Assembly: GCA_050789255.1 (NCBI GenBank)
Contig: JBOZRQ010000057.1
Coordinates: 143,387 to 207,386, forward strand
Length of the DNA: 64,000 nt
Direction: 5' to 3'
From: JBOZRQ01 sp050789255
Lineage (GTDB): Bacteria > Bacillota > Sulfobacillia > Symbiobacteriales > Symbiobacteriaceae
The notes under the pieces are model-generated. The model saw only the letters and a list, made by a program, of their open reading frames with translations, was not told where the DNA came from and made no database searches. This document shows positions 8,868 through 16,587 of the stretch, in pieces. A program made the position numbers and the translations under genes. Every line of letters begins with the position of its first letter. Position 1 is the first letter of the stretch.

Positions 8868-9488
8868 TCATCCGACCACCCGCTGGGGTACCGGCGGTGT
8901 GTCGGCCCGAAACGTCCGGCCGAGTTCCGGACCAAGCCCGAAGTAGTGCCGGAAGTTGTAGATCAACGGGTGCCAAGCGGCCGGGTCGATGTGGTTGGGC
9001 CCCAGCACGATGCTCGGGTGGGCGTGGACCTTGACCGCTCTCACCACCGCGAGGCAGGCGCCGTCGCCCAGCGGTTGGATCGACTCCAGCCGGGCCTCGA
9101 TCTGCAGCGGGCACTCCTGCACCCGGGGCGGGGTGACCAGGGCCGATGGCGCAGGGGTGAGGCCAGCGGCACTGAACTTGTCCTCCTCGAACCGGAACTG
9201 GGCCGCCTTGTGCGCCGGAACCGGGTTCTTCCCGGTGAGCGGGGCAAGGCGCTCCACGGCCGGCCAGAGGTCGGAGGACGGCAGGTTGAGCACGCACTCC
9301 CCCGCGCGCTCCAGGTTCTCCACGCTCTTGCCGGCCCGGCCGAGCCCGAGGGCCAGGTGCCAGCCCAGCGCCCAGGCGGAGGAGATGGGGGCCAGGTTGG
9401 CGCTGCCGTTCTCATTCGTGGTGCTGATGAGCACCACGGGGGTGCCAAAGTAGAGGATCTTGGGCTCTACAGCGACATGTGCATTCAC
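8868..9488 (-). CDS. Flavin reductase-like (FMN-binding split barrel) protein
   Basis: The protein (about 206 residues) has the DIM6/NTAB flavin reductase pattern: 'KILYFGTPVVLISTTNENG' followed by 'ANLAPISSAWALGWH', then 'CVLNLPSSDLW' and 'HPLIYNFRHYFGLG'. It should bind FMN or F420 and act as an oxidoreductase of unknown substrate. The start is GTG 9488, eight bases after GAGGAGG; an ATG at 9515 lies upstream of that site. It is divergent from an ArsR-type regulator 67 bp away that is the obvious candidate to control it. Confidence 0.85.
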   Translation of the reverse strand: MNAHVAVEPKILYFGTPVVLISTTNENGSANLAPISSAWALGWHLALGLGRAGKSVENLERAGECVLNLPSSDLWPAVERLAPLTGKNPVPAHKAAQFRFEEDKFSAAGLTPAPSALVTPPRVQECPLQIEARLESIQPLGDGACLAVVRAVKVHAHPSIVLGPNHIDPAAWHPLIYNFRHYFGLGPELGRTFRADTPPVPQRVVG

Positions 9489-9555
9489 GGTTCGGGCCTC
9501 CTCGGGCGAAATCAACCCAATTGTAGCCCGCCGAAACTTCGAGTAGGATCAAAGT

Positions 9556-10242
9556 ATGAATGCAGATATTAACCTGGCGGCTACGGCCGCGCTGATTGCC
9601 GATCCCACCCGCTCGCAGATCCTTCTGGCCCTGCTGGATGGCCGCTCTCTGCCCGCCGGCGAGCTCGCCCGCATCGCTCGGGTCACCTTCTCCACCGCCA
9701 GCACGCACCTGGCCAAGCTTGCCGACGGCGGTCTGGTGCTGGCCGAGCGGTCTGGGCGCCATCGCTACTACTGCCTGGCCGGGCCCCAGGTGGGGCAGGC
9801 GCTCGAGACCCTCGCCGTCCTCGCCCCGCCCAGGCCGGTGCGCTCGCTCCGTGAGGCCGACGCCGGCAAGGCGATTCACTTTGCGCGCACCTGCTACGAC
9901 CATCTGGCTGGCAGGGTGGGGGTCGCCCTCGCACAGCAGTTGGTCTCCGGGGGCTGGCTGACCGTCGCCGACGGGAGCTTCGAGCCGACGGAGGCGGGTG
10001 CCAGGCATTTCGCCGCCTTTGGCATCGACCTCCCCCTTCTCCGCCGGCAGCGCCGGGCCTTCGCCCCGTGCTGCCTGGACTGGAGCGAACGGCGGCATCA
10101 CATTGCGGGCAGCCTGGGCGCCGCCCTGACCAGCCGCCTCTTGGAGCGTGACTGGCTGCGGCGAATGCCTGGCACCCGCGCCGTGCAGTTGACCGAGGCA
10201 GGCCGGGGCGGTCTTGCCCAGGTCTTTGGCGTGGAGCTGTAA
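9556..10242 (+). CDS. ArsR-family winged-helix regulator
   Basis: Residues about 8-85 form an ArsR winged helix: 'LIADPTRSQILLALLDGRSLPAGELARIA', a recognition helix 'FSTASTHLAKLADGGLV' and the wing 'ERSGRHRYYCLAG'. The C-terminal about 130 residues form an extra domain with paired Cys ('FAPCCLDWSERR HHIAG') seen in many long ArsR proteins. There is no obvious metal-binding CxC in the recognition helix. The divergent flavin reductase gene is the probable target. Confidence 0.88.
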   Translation: MNADINLAATAALIADPTRSQILLALLDGRSLPAGELARIARVTFSTASTHLAKLADGGLVLAERSGRHRYYCLAGPQVGQALETLAVLAPPRPVRSLREADAGKAIHFARTCYDHLAGRVGVALAQQLVSGGWLTVADGSFEPTEAGARHFAAFGIDLPLLRRQRRAFAPCCLDWSERRHHIAGSLGAALTSRLLERDWLRRMPGTRAVQLTEAGRGGLAQVFGVEL

Positions 10243-10246
10243 AACA

Positions 10247-10284
10247 GGGCGCCCTCGATGGCCAGGTGGCCACCGGGGGCGCCC
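10247..10284. terminator. Hairpin terminator between ArsR and VOC genes
   Basis: Arms GGGCGCCC / GGGCGCCC pair around an inner TGGCCA-type stem. It sits between convergent genes, four bases after the ArsR stop codon. Confidence 0.7.
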
Positions 10285-10293
10285 GTCGAATTG

Positions 10294-10647
10294 TTAGGCG
10301 GCCGGCCGTCCGAGGAACCCGAGTCGGAAACCGTCTGGGTCCCGAATCACGAACTTGTAGGCGCCCCAGGGGGTCTTGGCCAGCTCCGCCTCCACGTCCG
10401 CCTCGTCCTTCACTCGCTGCCAGAGGGCCTCCACGTCGCCGACGACGAAGTTGATGATGTCAGCGGTCTGGGGGCGGTCGAGGTCCGGGGTCTCGGTGAT
10501 GCCGAACCCGCCGGCGCCCTCCAGCTTGTAGGACTGCCACCGGGTCGGTTCGTAGTAAATGTCCGGCTGGAAGCCAAGGAGTCCTTCATAGAACCGTTTC
10601 GACCTCACCAGTGATGACACGGAAATGGTGACGACCTGCAGCTGCAT
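10294..10647 (-). CDS. VOC (glyoxalase-fold) protein
   Basis: The 117-residue protein has one VOC module pair: 'VVTISVSSLVRSKRFYEGLLGF' at the N-terminus and 'YKFVIRDPDGFRLGFLG' at the C-terminus, with a conserved 'FVVGDVEALWQRVKDEADV' middle. The ATG is preceded by AGGAGGAG. Substrate unknown. It is divergent from the MazG-like gene. Confidence 0.85.
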   Translation of the reverse strand: MQLQVVTISVSSLVRSKRFYEGLLGFQPDIYYEPTRWQSYKLEGAGGFGITETPDLDRPQTADIINFVVGDVEALWQRVKDEADVEAELAKTPWGAYKFVIRDPDGFRLGFLGRPAA

Positions 10648-10758
10648 CTGTTTCTCCTCCTGGCGCTTGGTTCTCGTCTTCCACGAAGGAATTCAAGCTG
10701 TGAAACCGTACTCCTTTAGATAGATGTTGCAAGCTTTGAAATAGTGGAGGTCTGAACT

Positions 10759-11112
10759 GTGGCGGGTGAACTGGAACAGTTTAAGGCGCAAGCGACCCGA
10801 CTGATGGCCGAGGCGTTCCCGCACGATGAGCCGGGGCCGCAGTTGGCCGACAGCCTCATCGCACGCCTCTGTGAAGAGACCGGCGAGGTTGCCCGAGAGG
10901 TTCGCCGCTACTGGCAAAAGCGCTGGGGGCACGAGGATGAGGAGCGGGCATCGGCGCAGGATGTGACCGCGGAGATTGGTGACCTGCTCTTTGTCACCGT
11001 GCGCCTGGCAGCCCTCTGCGGCGTGAATCTGGATGAAGCGCAGGCTGCAGTCCTGGCAAAGGTGGAGCAGAGGCTGCTTCGATCTGGCCCGCGAGTCAAG
11101 GCCGGCAGTTGA
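10759..11112 (+). CDS. MazG-like nucleotide pyrophosphohydrolase
   Basis: The 117-residue protein starts with GTG after GTGGAGG. It has the metal-binding helix pair of the all-alpha NTP pyrophosphatases: 'L-C-E-E-T-G-E-V-A-R-E-V' and, 35 residues later, 'E-I-G-D-L-L-F-V-T-V-R-L-A'. Enzymes of this type cleave (d)NTPs to monophosphate and pyrophosphate as house-cleaning. The spacing and E-x-x-E...E-x-x-D pattern are intact, so it should be active. A strong hairpin follows. Confidence 0.85.
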   Translation: MAGELEQFKAQATRLMAEAFPHDEPGPQLADSLIARLCEETGEVAREVRRYWQKRWGHEDEERASAQDVTAEIGDLLFVTVRLAALCGVNLDEAQAAVLAKVEQRLLRSGPRVKAGS

Positions 11113-11156
11113 GCCGCGCGAACGCTCCCCAGCACTAATTGCTACTGTACAGCAAG

Positions 11157-11189
11157 GGCCCGACCCGTACGTCAGGTACGAGTCGGGCC
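11157..11189 (+). terminator. Intrinsic terminator after the MazG-like gene
   Basis: GGCCCGAC and GTCGGGCC pair, with an inner CGTAC/GTACG stem and a four-base loop, 45 bases after the stop codon. Confidence 0.75.
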
Positions 11190-11263
11190 TGTCTGTTGAT
11201 GAGGTACCCCCCCATGAAACCGCCCCCGCAGTGGGCATGATCAGGCATTTTGTGGGCGGAAAA

Positions 11264-11486
11264 CGGGCCTCGCGTAAACTTGTAACATCCCTTACGTCAC
11301 CGGCGTGTACCAAATTTACGTGAGTCCGGTGCCGGCGCCGAAACCAGACCGGAACCAGACCAAAATCGACCCGGAACGGGTTCCCGGGATACCCCCGGGG
11401 GGTGGCACACGCGAATTTCGCCCGGGCCTCAAGTAGATTTGAAACACGAGGGATCAAGCTGCGGTGTACCAAATCTACGGGAGTCC
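11264..11486. repeat. Paired inverted-repeat element, copy A
   Basis: Two hairpin-forming inverted repeats lie side by side. Arms: 11264-11286 (minus) with 11305-11329 (plus), and 11421-11447 (minus) with 11464-11486 (plus). Read outward from the loop, each arm follows GTGTACCAAATTTACGTGAG with variations, followed by a GGCCCGG-type end. Loops are 16-18 nt. The last arm ends one base before the stop codon of the FrnE-like gene. The same architecture recurs at 38685-38895. No coding frame is present. Confidence 0.75.
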
Positions 11487-11487
11487 A

Positions 11488-12105
11488 TTACAGGTCCTTG
11501 GCGATCTGCCGGAAGACGCTCAGGAGCTTGTCGTAGGGCTGAGCCCCCACGATCTTGTAGCGGTCCTCGATGACGAAGGTCGGCGCCCCGGTGACGCCAT
11601 AGTTGCGGGCCTGGGCCATCGACCGCTCGATGCGCTCCTCGTACTCGGGGTTCCCAAGGGCGGCCATCGCCTCGTCGGGGTTGAGGCCGGCGGCCTCGGC
11701 GGCCCCACGGAGCACGGCGGGGTCGGCCAGATTGCGCCCCTCGACGAAGTAAGCCTGAAAGAGCCGGTGATGGACCTCGGCGGCCTTGCCCTGGTCCCGG
11801 GCGTACTCGGCCAGCAGCAGTGCGCCGTGGGTGTTGGCCATGTAGGGCGGCGGGTCCATGGGCAGGCCGAACTCGGCCGCCCGGGCCTTCAGGCCCCGGT
11901 GCATCTGCTGGAGCTGCTCCGGCGGGCGGCCAAAGTACTCCGCCAGGTCCACCCCTTCAGGCGGGGTGTCCGGGTGCAACTCGAAGGGGAGCCAGGTTAC
12001 ATCCAATTCCACGTCAGGTTCCTGGTTCAGCTTGTCGACGAGCCCCTCGCCGATATAGCAGAAGGGTCAGATGTAGTCCGAGAAGATCTTCACCTTGATG
12101 GCCAT
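11488..12105 (-). CDS. FrnE/DsbA-family oxidoreductase, probable selenoprotein (in-frame UGA at codon 13)
   Basis: Read from ATG 12105 to TAA 11488, the frame is broken only by a UGA (complement 12067-12069) at codon 13. With this codon as selenocysteine the protein has 205 residues and begins 'MAIKVKIFSDYI-U-PFCYIG', exactly where FrnE/DsbA-type thioredoxin-fold proteins have the C-P-x-C motif; the result is U-P-F-C. The rest is a complete family member: helical insert, then the cis-proline strand 'GVTGAPTFVIEDRY'. A hairpin lies 14 nt after the UGA. Without recoding, translation would have to restart internally, losing the active site. The gene follows a 48-codon gene after a 5-bp gap. It probably catalyses thiol/disulfide exchange in the cytosol (no signal peptide). 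Confidence 0.8.
12036..12052 (-). promoter_or_regulatory. Candidate bacterial SECIS hairpin (FrnE-like gene)
   Basis: On the coding strand, CGGCGAG pairs with CTCGTCG (one G-U pair) around a GGG loop. The loop starts 22 nt after the UGA, inside the spacing range known for bacterial SECIS elements, and has G at its first positions. Confidence 0.6.
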
Positions 12106-12110
12106 CTACA

Positions 12111-12257
12111 TTACCCCTTCTTGTCGGGTGTCGGCGTGGGGAGCTCACAGATACCCGTTTCGGGGTCGCAGACCAGCCCATCCCCTTCGAGGAGCTCCAG
12201 GATCGGCTTCGCGGGAGGCGCCGCCTCGGGTTTGGTCACAGGCTTGTCGGTGCTCAC
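12111..12257 (-). CDS. 48-residue protein with CDPETGIC motif
   Basis: A GTG at 12257 lies seven bases after GAGGAGG and opens 48 codons to a TAA at 12111. The product starts with a Lys/Pro/Ala-rich segment and then has 'LLEGDGLVCDPETGIC', with two cysteines five residues apart, followed by a Pro/Thr tail ending in lysines. I do not recognise a named family. The stop is five bases before the FrnE-like selenoprotein gene, so the two form one unit. The paired cysteines suggest a redox or metal partner of that enzyme, but this is only inferred from position. Confidence 0.65.
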   Translation of the reverse strand: MSTDKPVTKPEAAPPAKPILELLEGDGLVCDPETGICELPTPTPDKKG

Positions 12258-12336
12258 AGGCATCCCTCCTCGGGGTAGTATAGCCACCCCACTTAGAAAG
12301 ACGCTCGCCGCCGCCGTGCAGGTACCTGTGAACGCA

Positions 12337-13203
12337 CTATTGGACATCGCCCAGGAACTTGAGCAGGTGCTCGTTGACCAGCTCCGGCTTCTCCATGAGC
12401 GCCAGGTGACCGGCGCCGGGAATCCACGCCGACCGGAGGTTCGGGATCAGCTGCCTGCCCCGCTCCATGGCCAGCTTCGGGTCGTAGATTCGCTCCTGGT
12501 CGCCGATCAGCAGCAGACAGGGTGCAGCTAAACGCCTCAACTCATCGTCGGAGAAGACGCTGGGGTAGATGCCGCCCTTCGGGTACTGAAAGTGCTTGAC
12601 CGCCAGGAACATCAGTTCAGGAACGTACTTGTCGAACCTCTCCCCCTGGACCGAGAGCCAGCGGAAGGTGCGGTAGACCAGGCGGCGGCTGCGCAAGATT
12701 GCCGGGCCCAGGAAGTTGATGAAGAAGGCGAGGCGGAACTTGGCCAGGGATGCGGCCGGAGCCAGCAGTGCAAGGCTCTTGACCCGGTCAGGCATCGCCA
12801 GGGCGAAGTTGAGGGCCAGCCAACCCCCGCGCGACAGGCCGCCGAGGTGCACCTGACCCAGTTTGAGGCCACCCAACACCTCACCGACCCAATCGACCGA
12901 GTCGGACCGGGAGGTCATGGCGGCCTCGCAGCGGCTCTTGTTGGCCTCATCAACGATATCGATCAGGTAGGTGCGGTAGCGCTCGCTGAGGGCGGCTATG
13001 TTGCGGCGCCAGATGAGCGAACTGGTGCCGGCCGCATGGATCAGGACCAGGGGCGGTGCGGCCTCTGGTCCGCAGACCATGACATGGGTGGCGCCGAAAT
13101 GGGTCGGGACCTCGAGTTCGGTATAGGGCACGGGCCACGCAGCCAGGGCAGCATCATAAACAGCCATGAACTCGGCTTCAGCGGCCGGGCTCCTAAATCC
13201 CAT
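12337..13203 (-). CDS. Alpha/beta hydrolase
   Basis: The 288-residue protein shows the catalytic elements of the alpha/beta hydrolase fold: an oxyanion-hole region 'PPLVLIHAAGTSSLIWRRN', the nucleophile elbow G-L-S-R-G-G, an acid at 'LLIGDQERIYDP' and the histidine in 'IPGAGHLALMEKPE'. It is cytosolic and its substrate is unknown. It is the last gene of a three-gene minus-strand unit and overlaps the preceding small gene by 11 bases. Confidence 0.88.
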   Translation of the reverse strand: MGFRSPAAEAEFMAVYDAALAAWPVPYTELEVPTHFGATHVMVCGPEAAPPLVLIHAAGTSSLIWRRNIAALSERYRTYLIDIVDEANKSRCEAAMTSRSDSVDWVGEVLGGLKLGQVHLGGLSRGGWLALNFALAMPDRVKSLALLAPAASLAKFRLAFFINFLGPAILRSRRLVYRTFRWLSVQGERFDKYVPELMFLAVKHFQYPKGGIYPSVFSDDELRRLAAPCLLLIGDQERIYDPKLAMERGRQLIPNLRSAWIPGAGHLALMEKPELVNEHLLKFLGDVQ

Positions 13204-13423
13204 GGTGGCTTCCCCCTTCGGACTCTGCGACTCGGCGCACCGAGAGCAGCGTCAGGTTGAGATCACGAATCTGGATGAGGATGCCGAAGAGGGCGCTCTG
13301 ATCGGGCACGGAGCCTGCGAGGAGCACCTCGCCGCCCGGCAGGTTGGTGCAGGCAAGGCCGCCGAACCAGTCGGACCAGCCTTGGTCCAGGTGGCCCCTC
13401 AGCCTGATTTCGTAGCTGACCAT
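13193..13423 (-). CDS. Conserved small hypothetical protein (76 residues)
   Basis: A short protein with 'YEIRLRGHLDQGWSDWFGGL', then a strand-turn 'GGEVLLAGSVPDQSALFGI' and a helix 'LIQIRDLNLTLLSVRR'. I recognise this shape as a small uncharacterised protein often found beside alpha/beta hydrolases or membrane proteins in actinobacteria and Firmicutes. It lies between the membrane protein and the hydrolase, two bases after the former and overlapping the latter, which suggests one operon. The function is unknown. Confidence 0.75.
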   Translation of the reverse strand: MVSYEIRLRGHLDQGWSDWFGGLACTNLPGGEVLLAGSVPDQSALFGILIQIRDLNLTLLSVRRVAESEGGSHHGI

Positions 13424-13425
13424 GG

Positions 13426-13794
13426 TCAAGCCAGCGTGCCGCGGACCACCGCCACCAGCACCTTGAGCCCCATGATCAGCGCAATGGCGATGATCGCCGC
13501 CCGATCGCCGGTGATGTAGGGCAGGCGGATGCCCGTGAGGGCGGCGCCCGCCACGGCCAGGGTGATGGTGCCAAGCACGATGCCGCCGATGGTGAAGGAG
13601 TTGAGCCAGCCGTACTGGGTGGTCTGCATGCCGAGGGCGCACATCGCCATGCCAAGGACCAGTAGGGCGATCAGGGTCGCCCGGTCGCTGGGCAGGAAGG
13701 GCAGCCGGATACCGAAGAGCGCAGCCGCGACCGTGACGGTCGAGAGCAGACCAAGGACGATCAGCAGCGGGTTGGTCATAGGTGTGGCGGGCAT
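13426..13794 (-). CDS. Small four-helix membrane protein
   Basis: The 122-residue protein has four hydrophobic stretches: 'LLIVLGLLSTVTVAAALFGI', 'ATLIALLVLGMAMCALGM', 'FTIGGIVLGTITLAVAGAAL' and 'AIIAIALIMGLKVLVAVV'. It contains a repeated motif, G-I-R-L-P-F-L-P-S-D-R-A and G-I-R-L-P-Y-I-T-G-D-R-A, which suggests an internal duplication of a two-helix unit. Its role is unknown. GGAG lies nine bases before the ATG. It leads the unit with the 76-residue protein and the hydrolase. Confidence 0.75.
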   Translation of the reverse strand: MPATPMTNPLLIVLGLLSTVTVAAALFGIRLPFLPSDRATLIALLVLGMAMCALGMQTTQYGWLNSFTIGGIVLGTITLAVAGAALTGIRLPYITGDRAAIIAIALIMGLKVLVAVVRGTLA

Positions 13795-13881
13795 GGGCAG
13801 GATCTCCTTTCGGGAAGTTCTGCCCTGATTATCTCGTGGGGGCCAGGGTGAGGTCGTCTATCGAATGATAGATCTTCGGGT

Positions 13882-16380
13882 TTAGATGAGGCGGAGTTCC
13901 CGGGCGAGTGCGACGGCCCGGGTCCGGCTGGGCGCCGCCAGCTTGCCGAAGATGTGATGGACGTGGGTCTTTACGGTGCCCACGCTTACGACCAGGCGGT
14001 CCGCCATCTCCTGGTTGGACAGGCCCTCGGCCAGGAGGCGCAGCACATCCAGTTCCCGGTCGCTGAGCGGCTCGATCAGCCCCTCGGCCGGGGTCGGACG
14101 GCGCCGCTCGGCCTGTGCCTGCAGGGCCCGAATCTCCGCCAGGCGGCCCTCACGCCCGCCGGCCGCGGCAGCCGTAGCCAGCCGGGCCAGCAGGTCCCGG
14201 GCATCGCTTGAGCGGCCCTCGGCCAGGAGGATCCGGGCCAGGGCGAGGTGCTCCGGCTCGTGGCGGAAGCTGGCGGGGTCGTCGGGGGAGAGTCCCCGGC
14301 TGTCGGCCCACTGCCTGGCGGCGGCGACGTTCCCCTGGGCGAGCCAGAGCCGCACCTGAACGGCGGCCTGGAGCCGGGTCAGGTCGGCCATCGAGACCTG
14401 GGCGCGCGTATACTGACCTGCCCGGGCAAGGGCCTCCTCCGCCCCCGGCAGGTCGCCACGGGCGATGAGTACGCGGGCCAGACAGATCCATGAGCCAGCG
14501 AGGGCGTCGGGGATCGACCAGAGCTCGTTGTGGGCGACGGCCGACCCGGCCTGCTCCTCGGCCCCCGGCAGGTCGTTCTGCTCCCGCAGCACATCGGCCA
14601 GGGCGCCGTTCAAACTGCCGTTGATGAAGTACCGCCCGGCTCCCCGCTCACCGATGATCTGCAGATACCTTCTGCAGACCTCCCCCGCCTCAGCCACGCG
14701 GCCCTGGATCAGCCGGATGCGCACCAACTGCGAAATCGCAACGGGCACGGCGTTGGTCAGGTCAGCGGCGAGGTCGCGCTCGGCGGCGGCCAACAGGAGC
14801 GCAGCGGCCCCGTCCAGGTCACCATTCATATACAGGATGTGCGACAGCACCACGTCGGCGCTGTTGCGCATGGCGACCTGGCTCTCCGGGATGAAGCCCG
14901 GCGCCTGAAGGACCTCGGGGGACAGGCTGTAGGGCTGCTCCCACATCTCCATGATGTAGGTCCGCATCAGGGCGAGGAAGCTGCGCATGGCCACCTGGTC
15001 GGTGCCGGCGGCCAGCTGCTGCTCCGCCGCCTCGACGAGCGGCATGGCCGCATCCAGCCGGCCGGTCACGATGCCGACCCAGGCTTGGTAGACCGCCAGG
15101 GCGGGCCGGGAGCGGATGACCGCAGCGGGCAGCCGCTGCATGAGCCGCAGGAAGTCGCCGGAGGCGGCGCCCCACCAGCCGTGCACATGCTGCTCCACCA
15201 ACTGGGCGGCCCGGTCGTGCTCAGCGGCGGCCAGGGCGTAGGTGACGGCGGGAATCGGGAGGCCAGCGGTCTCGTGCCAGCGGGAGGCCCGGGAGCAGAG
15301 CGTGGGGAGCAGCTCGGGGTGCAGCCGCTTGAGCCGCGCCCGCAGCAGGTCGGCAAAGAGATGGTGATAGCGGAACCAGCGCCGCTCATCATCTAAGGGG
15401 ATGAGGAACAGGTTGGCCCGGTCGATGTACGACAGCAATGCCTCCGCGTTCTCCTGGCCAGTCACCGCCGCACACAGGGGGGCGGTCATGCGCTCCAGCA
15501 TGGCGGTGCGCATGAGGAACTCCTGCACCGGCTCGGGCTGGCGGGAGATGACTTCCTCGGCCAGGTAGTCGGCCACGTAGCGGTGCTCGCCGGCAAAGGC
15601 GCTGACGAAGGCGTGCCGCTCTGCCGCTCCGGGCTGGCTCGCCAGCGAGAGCGCCGCCATCTGCAGGGAGGCGGCCCAGCCTTCCGTGCGCTGCTGGAGC
15701 GCCAGCAGGTCGGCCTCGTGCAGGCCGCCACCCGGCAGGGCGCGCTCGAAGAAGGCGGCTGCCTCGGCGTCGGTGAAGCGCAGGTCGGCGGTTCGCAGCT
15801 CGGTGAGCAGTCCCTGGGCCCGCAGGCGGGCCAGGGGCCAGGGCGGGTCGGCCCGGGTCAGGAGCACCAGGTGCATCCCACGGGGCCGATGGTCGATCAG
15901 AAACTGCATGGCGTCATGGACCGCCGCAGCGTCAATGGCGTGGTAGTCGTCGAGCACCAGCGCAAACGGGGCCTCGACCGCCGCCAGTTCGTTGAGCAGC
16001 GGGGGCAGATAGCGCTGGGGTGGCATGGCCGGATGGTTCTGGAGCAGTTCCAGCGAAGCCCGGCCCAGCGGCTCGGCGGCGCCGGCGGCAAAGGCCGGCA
16101 GGGTGCGCAGGGCGGCCGCCACGTAGGCCCAGAAGCGAGGCGGGTCGCCATCCTCCGGCTCCAGGGAGAGCCAGGCCAGGGGGTACTCCCGGCCCGCCGG
16201 GGTGGCGCGCCATTCGGCCAGCAGGGTGCTCTTGCCGAACCCCGCCGGCGCCGAGATGAGGGTGAGCGGGCAGAAGAGCGCCTGGCTCAGCCGCTCAGTC
16301 AGTCGGGGGCGCGGCACCAGGTCCGGCCGGGCGGGTGGTATGTACAGTTTGGTGCTGATGAGGGAGACGGGGTAGGACAT
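13882..16380 (-). CDS. MalT-like LuxR-family transcriptional regulator (ATP-dependent)
   Basis: The 832-residue protein has the MalT/LAL layout. The N-terminal NTPase has a Walker A in 'ISAPAGFGKSTLLAEW' and an acidic Walker B in 'FALVLDDYHAID'. The middle is a long alpha-helical TPR-like sensor. The C-terminus is a LuxR winged helix: 'LSDRELDVLRLLAEGLSNQEMADRL' and 'SVGTVKTHVHHIFGKL'. The start is ATG 16380 ('MSYPVSLISTKLYIPPARPD', the classic start of this family); the frame is open for 42 more codons. It should activate genes when it binds ATP and an unknown inducer. A dyad lies just upstream. Confidence 0.92.
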   Translation of the reverse strand: MSYPVSLISTKLYIPPARPDLVPRPRLTERLSQALFCPLTLISAPAGFGKSTLLAEWRATPAGREYPLAWLSLEPEDGDPPRFWAYVAAALRTLPAFAAGAAEPLGRASLELLQNHPAMPPQRYLPPLLNELAAVEAPFALVLDDYHAIDAAAVHDAMQFLIDHRPRGMHLVLLTRADPPWPLARLRAQGLLTELRTADLRFTDAEAAAFFERALPGGGLHEADLLALQQRTEGWAASLQMAALSLASQPGAAERHAFVSAFAGEHRYVADYLAEEVISRQPEPVQEFLMRTAMLERMTAPLCAAVTGQENAEALLSYIDRANLFLIPLDDERRWFRYHHLFADLLRARLKRLHPELLPTLCSRASRWHETAGLPIPAVTYALAAAEHDRAAQLVEQHVHGWWGAASGDFLRLMQRLPAAVIRSRPALAVYQAWVGIVTGRLDAAMPLVEAAEQQLAAGTDQVAMRSFLALMRTYIMEMWEQPYSLSPEVLQAPGFIPESQVAMRNSADVVLSHILYMNGDLDGAAALLLAAAERDLAADLTNAVPVAISQLVRIRLIQGRVAEAGEVCRRYLQIIGERGAGRYFINGSLNGALADVLREQNDLPGAEEQAGSAVAHNELWSIPDALAGSWICLARVLIARGDLPGAEEALARAGQYTRAQVSMADLTRLQAAVQVRLWLAQGNVAAARQWADSRGLSPDDPASFRHEPEHLALARILLAEGRSSDARDLLARLATAAAAGGREGRLAEIRALQAQAERRRPTPAEGLIEPLSDRELDVLRLLAEGLSNQEMADRLVVSVGTVKTHVHHIFGKLAAPSRTRAVALARELRLI

Positions 16381-16407
16381 GTCCGGTTGCCCCCAGATAT
16401 GTTTGCT

Positions 16408-16423
16408 TACGAAACATCGTAAC
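16408..16423. promoter_or_regulatory. Dyad operator candidate upstream of the MalT-like gene
   Basis: TTACGA and TCGTAA form a perfect inverted repeat with a four-base spacer, 28 bp before the MalT-like start. It may be a site for this regulator or another. Confidence 0.4.
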
Positions 16424-16587
16424 ACAAATTGGCGCAGATGAGGCCCAGCCGCTCCCTTCCCAGGCGGGGCTCCTGAGGGGGAAAGAACTAATCCTAACCG
16501 TCTCATGCCTTGAAGGTCCTCATCTAGTCACACTATGCTGGGGGAGAACGTGACGATCTGTGTCTGAACCGTCAGGAGGAGTCGCAA

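Noticed and set aside
11264..11486. CRISPR array
   Set aside because: The repeats are inverted, imperfect and few, with unequal spacing and no cas genes.
12067..12069. Treating the UGA in the FrnE-like gene as a simple nonsense mutation
   Set aside because: The UGA sits exactly at a redox cysteine, a SECIS-like hairpin follows, and a second gene in the window shows the same pattern. A nonsense mutation remains possible but is the less economical reading.
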